A DNA stretch of 64,000 nucleotides from Lepraria neglecta (taxonomy: Eukaryota > Ascomycota > Lecanoromycetes > Lecanorales > Stereocaulaceae), in assembly GCA_033220425.1 (NCBI GenBank), contig CM065646.1, positions 6,083,501 through 6,147,500 of the forward strand, read 5' to 3'. Below, in pieces: positions 57,381-64,000 of this stretch. How positions within the stretch are numbered: the stretch's first letter is position 1; each line of letters begins with the position of its first letter. Made by a program: the position numbers and the translations under genes. The notes beneath the pieces are model-generated. The model had not been told where the DNA came from, made no database searches, and saw only the letters and a program-made list of their open reading frames with translations.

Positions 57381-57609
57381 TGTTAGGGGCCTGCCTAGAG
57401 CGAGTCGATAGGGGTGTAGTATAACTAGAAGAATATATCTAAGGAGAGAAGATAGATACATGAAGCCTGCGCGTCTTGGAGACGCGCCAAGCTACTAGCT
57501 ATAGGCGATGAGTAATAATCGAACGTTCGATAACTATACTCTATACTACGCGTATTAGCACTAATAGTAAGTAAAGGCCAAGCCGTGACACTACCCCCCT
57601 CTTAAGCAA

Positions 57610-60600
57610 ATATCATCCCTAATATAGAAGGCAAGACGACTATAGCCGACTCGGACTACCTAGTTTATTTAGGTAGCGCGCATAGAAGTCGTCGACTATA
57701 TTCTAAGCGTTACCAAATTCGCCGCCGTCCGTATAGTACTATTAGCGGTCCGGTTATTACTTGTTCTTCTATCGGACCCGGAACTATAGATAGCGGCCAC
57801 GACCGAATAGTCTAGTATCCAAGACGTCGTCGATCTCCTACTCTTCCTAGTTATCTACTATAATAGGTCTTAGCGGCTCCGTTTACTAACTAGGTAAAGG
57901 GTCCGTAGATACTTTTCGTAGTAGACTAGGGTAGAAGATATTATATATTTATATACTAGATAGGAGTTCTAGGCGGTATAATAATCTAACTTTATCTGAT
58001 ACCTTAAACGGTCCTAGTATCTTGTTATCTAGTTTCCTACTCGGATATTCTATATTTATATTCCGACTAGATAGGAATACTATATCTCCTTCATCGTATA
58101 TAACGTTAGACCGCTTCTTATTAGCTTAATCTATTATTCTCCTATAGCTTATAACGGATTACTTGGTTATAAAGTCCAAGACTCTCGTTATATAGTCTAC
58201 GATATTATTCGTCTTAGTATACTAGATATGCTTATAAGCCGTAGATCTAGCGTCTATAGATAGAGAGAAAGATATCTAAGGGTAGAAACCGTTGTTAGTA
58301 AAGAAGGGAGTTATTCTCGTAGTACTAGTAATAGAGTTATTATCTATAAATTCGGCTATAGGGAGAAGTCAGACCTAATTATCTTATATATACAAGTAAT
58401 ACATTCTCAGGTAACGCTCGACGTCTTAATTAGCCTGTTCCGTCTAACCGTTAGTTTCCGGATAGAATACCGTAGATAGCTTAACCTTAATCTTTAGTCG
58501 CTAATATAGTACCTTCTATACTAATAATATGAACTATAGCCCTCGATCGGAGATGATTGACTCTAGAAGACTATACGAGCGGAAGATATATCTTATTAGG
58601 ATATCGGCTGTGGCTTCCGCAGATATACCTTAATTAGTTATAATATATAGAGCGTAGTGGCGCTCTTTAGAAAGCCGATCCACGATAGTATATATAGTAT
58701 TATACCCTTCCGAGACGGGAAGTCCAGTAATAAAGTCTATAGAGATATCTTGCTAGTGTTACTCCGGCACCGGTAAGGCCTATAGTAGTCTATTATATTA
58801 GTCTCTACTTCGTTGGCAGATATAGTAATTATAGATATAGCGAGTATTCTTATCTTTTATACTACGCTAGTAGAACTATCTCTTTACTAACTTAAGCGTC
58901 CTATTTCTACCAGGATAGCCGTATATAGGTTAGTTATAGCTTTCCTTAATTAGATCTATACGGAGCTTAGCTATTACTAGAACCTAAAGATAATCCTTAT
59001 AGAAGAGTATATTATTATAACTAGAGTAATAATATAGGTTAACTATCTCGAATATCTAAGACGGATCCTTCGCGAGAGTATTACGGATACGTCTATAGTC
59101 GTCGTCTTCCTTATTTACTAGTACTACCCTTATATATAGATATAAGTCTTTATTAGCTATCGCGTTAATCCGTTTATCTAATATAGTATTATTACTACTA
59201 CTCCCCTCTTTAAGGTCTCTATCCTTAATGAATTTCTAAAAATACTCTAGAGATAGTAGGGTACGGTATTAATACTTTTAACGCTTATCTTGGTTATTAG
59301 TAGAAACTAAGTTTAGTATATATATTAAGGCGTCTACTTTGCCGTTAGATTTACTACTCCGGTATATAATTTTAAAGTTAAAATCGGCTAATTTCTCTGC
59401 CTATCGAGCTTAACGGTATATTAGCTCCTTTATCTATATAAAATATTTAAGGCTCTTATAATCGGTAAATATTTAGATAGGGATATTAGTTAATTCTAAT
59501 TCAGGACTCTAGTATTCTAGATAGCGAATGATTATAAGTAGCTCCTTATTATAGATCTTATAGTTATACTCTATAGGTAGTAGGTTCTTACTATAGAATA
59601 TAACTAGATAAAGGACTCTATTATCGTTAGCTTAGGATAGGATATCGCTATTAATATAATCAGATAAATCTATCTCTAGTACCGCTAGTTAGGATCTATT
59701 ATAATACCGAAGTACTAGAGTACTAGTAACTATACTCTTAAGACGCTCGAAGGCCGCCTAATATACTTTAGACTACTAGAATAGATAATCCTTTTTAGTA
59801 AGTAATGCTAAGGGTCTAACTATTTTCGAGAAGTCCTTAATAAATCGACGGTAGAAGTTATAGAAACTAATAAATACTTATACCTTCTTTAGACGAGTTA
59901 GGGGTTCCTAGTTAATAATAACCTTAACTTTAGAAGAGTCTATACGTAGACCTTCTATTAATACGATTAGTCCGAGGAAGATTATCTCTTAGACGTAGAA
60001 TTCATATTTCTCGATATTAACCTATAGTCTCGCCTCCTGAAGCTTCAGTAAGACCTTTCGTATATATTACTTATACTCTTTTTCTATCTTACTATAGATT
60101 AGGATATTATCTAGATAGACCTAGTAGAAATTATTTAGGTATTCGAAGAGAGTATTATTTATATAGTACTAGAAGGACGTAGATCTATTAGTTAGGCCTA
60201 ATAGTAGGACGTAGTATTTGAATACTCCGAATAAGATAGTAAATATTATAAGATCTTCGCTGTCTAGATATATACGGAGCTTATTGAGCGCGGTAATAAT
60301 ATCTAGCTTTATAAGGTATTTATATCTGACAAGTTAGTGCCCGTAATCTTCACAGAAGATTACCGTAAAAACTACTATATCTCGCTTATTTTATACTCGA
60401 TTTAGAATATATAAGCCTAATTAGAAAGCGCTCCATTTATAGTATATTATATATATATAAAGCTAAGCTCTAACCCTAATATATCGAAACTTATTAAGGG
60501 TTAAGTATTTGAGTGCTCCGGAGGCACTTCGGGGGTGACTGCGGTGGTAGCTTCAGGGAACTCCGCAGGCAAAAACATGTTTTTGAAGCTTTCCTTAGCC

Positions 60601-61241
60601 AAATTTTAACTAAATTTCAAAATTCGAACGGGGTCGGAAAGTACATGCTTGGTTCCAAAACTTATGAAATTATCTTGTTATTATATAACGTATATGGCGC
60701 GGGGAAGTAGTGCGAAGAAGTTGCGATGCGAATTCAACTTTTGGTAGTTGAAGGCGCTAGCCGAGAGAGGGAATGCAGAATATAGGACCAATCTAATTGG
60801 CTACAAGTGCGGAATTGCTCCGAATTTCGCTATAATCTATTATTAGAAGAAAGATAATACAAGTAAACGTTTCCTTAATAAGCGGTATAGGATAGCGGTT
60901 CCGAATTATAAGGGTATTAAGTTTCTAATAGTCGACGCAGAAACGAAGACTTCTATTATACTTTTAGATAAATAGGACTAGTAATATATAGGGCGCTATA
61001 CTAGGTAAGATAAAGCCCTTCTTAAGGTTATTATCTAAGTACTCCTTTACCTTTTAGAGCTTAAATCTAGATATTAAATATAAACGACTTTAAGAGGGTT
61101 TCTTTCTAGGTTCTATCTCGATCTTATAATTATATAACTAATATAGTAGGAGTTCCTTTACTTTGCTCCGATTAAAGATATTAATAAGATTATAGTATTC
61201 CCGAGGAAGCTTCTACTTGACTGTCCCCTCTGTTACTTCCG
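57610..61241 (-). pseudogene. Gypsy pol relic (integrase, RNase H, part of RT)
   Basis: Minus strand matches positions 27560-30680 of the complete element, including the integrase C-terminal segment (about 57960-58130), integrase core and RT. It is more heavily mutated than the first copy: no open piece longer than about 60 codons remains. Coding continuity is broken by the 526 bp insertion at 60328. Confidence 0.8.
60328..60853. repeat. Hairpin-ended interspersed repeat, copy C (526 bp, one module), inverted
   Basis: Inserted in the pol relic between tatatct and a continuation matching 30288 onward. It begins gacaagttagtgcccgtaat with the hairpin and ends ctattattagaagaaag. Only one internal module. 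The short frame at 60513-60710 is not a gene. Comparison with the empty site in the first element (about 30280-30295) shows no convincing target-site duplication. Confidence 0.8.
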
Positions 61242-61654
61242 TGTTACGAACCACGTTGCGTGACACATGTCGTATATGGATTGATTCTCACTTGGATGGA
61301 GGTATATAGAGCAAGAGTATGAAGCAGGCTTCAGTGTATGCTAAGCGAGTCTGGTATATAATCAGATGATATATATTCAGTGCCTAGCCTAAGAGATCTA
61401 TTGTATATAGTAAACAATTGAATAGGAAGTTGAGCACGATGCTCCAAGTGGTAAGTAAGTACTCCTACATATAGCAATAGGGATTCCTGCCAAGCCCTCT
61501 ATAATAGCACTGCTCGCACTACGATCATTACAATTATCATTCTTGATAGTATTGCTCGCACTGCGATCATTGCGATCATCGCTTAACCTGCCTGTCCTGT
61601 CCGAAGTCCCATGTCCTTCGCGACAGTCCTGTCAGAACCCTTCTAGTTCTAATA
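61242..61654 (-). repeat. LTR of gypsy family B (413 bp), 3' LTR of the element to its right
   Basis: Starts tgttacgaacc and ends tctaata. The minus-strand polypurine tract (gaggagggggctag) lies immediately to its right (61655-61670), so it is the 3' LTR of a minus-strand element. It is less decayed than the copy at 13356-13775. Confidence 0.8.
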
Positions 61655-61780
61655 CTAGCCCCCTCCTCTAGATTTCTCGTCCCGAGAAACCATCCATCCT
61701 TCATGCCACCCGTCCGTACTAAATAGTCATCCAATCTAGCCATCCGTTCAAAGGAGTTAGCCAGCGAGCTTTCCGATTTC

Positions 61781-61984
61781 GTGATACGACCCTGTTCCCG
61801 ATGTACCGCTGCTGGGAAACAATGCCTAATAGGTACTGATTCCGACCGATGTTCAAACTGTATTACTGGTGGTAGGAAATGTGACCTTATAGTGTCGCCC
61901 CTTGAAATACGTCGTGTTAAAAAGCGACACAACGAGTTACGAGAGGAAGTAACCGATACGCTTGCAAAATTAGTATATCTCTAG
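61781..61984 (+). CDS. Antisense Cys-rich ORF of the gypsy element (partly decayed)
   Basis: ATG frame of 67 codons with two Cys clusters: RPCSRC with KQC, then RCSNC with GRKCDL (a C-x2-C-x6-C pattern twice), followed by a basic, coiled-coil-like helix. The frame continues as a recognisable charged reading to about 62228 through two early stops. It runs opposite to pol and lies between pol's end and the 3' LTR. Cys-rich plus helix proteins like this are common in fungal genomes; function unknown, zinc binding is inference. Confidence 0.5.
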   Translation: MIRPCSRCTAAGKQCLIGTDSDRCSNCITGGRKCDLIVSPLEIRRVKKRHNELREEVTDTLAKLVYL

Positions 61985-62239
61985 GTATAACTAAATTCTA
62001 TTAAGAAAGAGAAGAAGAGAATAGTAGACCGAGAGTTATAGAATATTAGGGAGTTAGAGGAGGATTAGCGTATCGCTCCTACGTCCTCCGATAACTTAAT
62101 ATTTAATATCTTATCTAAGCGGTTCGATCTCCCCGGCAGGATAGAAGTCCCTGAGAGCTTTAACTGGTCTTCTCTTATCTCCGATAGAACTCTTATAGAC
62201 GTTCTTTATAGTTCCCCGCAAGGTTCCTAAGAGGTTCCC

Positions 62240-64000
62240 AGGTATTTTCTATTTTATTATACCCTTTCTATTTAACTAGATAGAACTAATTTCTTCTATC
62301 TAGGATCCTCTCGACCTTGTACTCTATTTCTTCCTTAATATTATAGTAAAACGTTTCTTAGAGAGGTATACTAGAGTCTACTAGCTCTAGGAGTAAGATA
62401 TAGAATATCGAATATACCTTTGCGTTAGGTAGAAGTTAGAGTTTATAGTTAACCGGTCCTTTTATCCGTTTAATTAAGAATAGTCTAACCTTAATATAAT
62501 CTAGTTTCTTACTTAGTCTTATTATCCTTATATTTTTTATTAGGAGGTATACTTTATCCCCCTCTTTTAGCTAAGGAATATTCCTTCTTTTCTTATTAAC
62601 TTACTCCTTTAACTTTATATTAGAGCCTTTAATAGACCTTTATATATCCTTATATAAATTCTTTAGCTCTTCTATCTTAACTAAGGCTCTTTCTATATTT
62701 AGTCCCTCCCTAGGTTATAGAAATATATTTATATTCTTCCCGTAGTTAGCAAAGAATAGTATTAGATCTATTATATCTAACTTTTTGTTATTATACGCTA
62801 GTTATACTATTAGAAGTAGTAAAATCTAGTTATCCTATTTCTGGTTTATATAATACCTTAAGTATACTTCTATTATTTAATTTACACGTTCTATTTATCT
62901 ATTAGTCTATAGGTAATATACTATTAATATCCGAAGTTTAGTTCTAATTGCTACTATAAGCGTTTTCCAATAGTTAGACGTGAATAACTTATCTCTATTA
63001 GATATTATCGACTTTAGTATACTATAATCCCTTATTAGTTTGTCTAGTAGTATAAAGGCTAATTAGTCTACCTTATAGATTTCCTTGAAAGGTATTATAA
63101 TCGTATACTTCGTAAGTTTATCTATAATAACCATTATTAAGTTAAAGGTATCCTGCGTAGCTAGGTCCTTCGAGGGTAGTAGTTTAACTATAAAGTCTAT
63201 TATGATATTATCTTATAGTAATTCTAGTATAGGAGCAAACTATATTTATCTGTACTTGGCGTGTCGTGCCGCCTTATTCTACTAGTACTAGATATATTCT
63301 TTAATATATTATTTAACGCGCGCTCGAAGCCTCGGCGCTGCGTATCCTCGTCCTAGGAGTTCTATTATCTTAGATACTCCTAGGTAACCTTATAACAGGT
63401 TATCGTAGTAATCTCTAATTACTTCTTTAACGTATATATTAGGCAAGTAGGTTTTATCCTAGTATTTAAGTAATACTAAATCCTACTAATCCTTTCTTAG
63501 GTTTATTACGAATATATTATTACTATAGGCCTTTATAATCCTATTAGTTATATTAGGTCCTAATATACGAAGGGTCGCTGCTAATACCTGGTATAGTACT
63601 AGTAATCCGTCCGCTTCTTTCTTTAGGATTGGCCGTTCTATAATATTCTTTTCTTCTATATAGTCTAATCGCCTACTAAGGGTATCTACTTAACTATTAT
63701 CTTTTCCTAGGGTATAGATTATCTTGAACTTATATTAACCTAATAGTTCTAACTATTAAACTTATCTCCTATTTAACTCCTTTATTATTATAAAGTTAAG
63801 AAGATTCTTATAATCTATAAAGATAGTTAGGTCTAAGCAGCTCTCCGTATATACTCGCTAGTTCTATAATATATATACTACGGCAAGTAGCTCCTTATTA
63901 TATATATCGTAGTTTTATTCTACTACTAATATCTTCTTTAAATAGTAGGTAACTAGATACTACTTTTAGTCTTTTATTTAATATAGATATACTCTAATTA
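62240..64000 (-). pseudogene. Ty3/gypsy pol relic with chromodomain (runs off the window)
   Basis: Minus strand. The chromodomain is at about 62240-62335 (EYKVERILDRR ... GYNKIENTWEPL). The integrase C-terminal GDKVYLLIKNI is at about 62480-62590, and an RNase H-like DYKNLLNF is near 63790-63825. Many Trp positions are stops. Reverse transcriptase and gag lie beyond the window. Together with the LTR at 61242-61654 this is the 3' half of one family B element. Confidence 0.75.

Larger units (their letters stand above)
57381..61241 (-). mobile_element. Second copy of gypsy family A, truncated and invaded
   Basis: The LTR at 57381-57590 and the following sequence match the complete copy at 27322 onward with C/T and G/A differences. 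It is interrupted by repeat copy C (60328-60853) inside the pol region and is cut at 61241 by the LTR of another element. Its 5' half and 5' LTR are absent. LTR start here is tgttaggggcc, closer to a canonical TG end than in the complete copy. Confidence 0.85.

Overview
The window looks like nuclear DNA of a filamentous ascomycete (Pezizomycotina). The genes have short 46-70 bp introns with fungal splice and branch signals. The families are fungal: UstYa/DUF3328, fungal HNH, fungal rhodopsin-domain, chromodomain Ty3/gypsy and Plavaka. Most transposon copies carry dense C-to-T / G-to-A decay (TGG to TAG/TAA, Cys to Tyr) typical of repeat-induced point mutation (RIP). The species cannot be named from the sequence. 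All calls were made by reading; no search was run.

Layout. (1) About 1-15600 is RIP-decayed repeat DNA: a 0.6 kb direct repeat, an SNF2-like helicase relic, a Plavaka-type transposase relic, and the gag and LTR of a Ty3/gypsy element. (2) About 15700-23000 is an island of normal composition: an HNH-endonuclease gene broken by two in-frame stops, a multi-exon gene of unknown function, and a PD-(D/E)XK-like gene bracketed by two hAT-type MITEs. (3) About 23700-34600 is a second repeat block: a GC-rich MITE, a hairpin-ended interspersed repeat, and a complete Ty3/gypsy element (216 bp LTRs, TSD TCGAA) nested in it. (4) 35227-53662 is an unmutated gene cluster. (5) 54268-64000 is a third RIP-decayed block with a second copy of the same gypsy element, itself invaded, and another gypsy element running off the end.

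The cluster is the main discovery. It has two UstYa-type oxidases, a type-3 copper tyrosinase, two related P450s, an O-methyltransferase, a seven-TM rhodopsin-domain protein, and a small secreted-peptide gene with repeats ending in VVYTEY behind basic cleavage sites. This is the toolkit of a dikaritin-type fungal RiPP pathway (ustiloxin/phomopsin/asperipin class). The expected order of events is: the precursor enters the secretory pathway, is cut at basic sites, its Tyr-rich core is oxidised and cyclised by UstYa proteins and tyrosinase, and is then tailored by P450s and methyltransferase. Two breaks are visible in the precursor as read here (a frame mismatch over its intron and a stop before a third repeat), so the pathway may be decaying or the gene model may be incomplete.

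A 4045 bp Tc1/mariner element with perfect 88 bp terminal inverted repeats and an intact DD34E transposase sits between the first P450 and the UstYa genes. It also carries a 612-codon second ORF of unknown function on the opposite strand, which is unusual for this superfamily.
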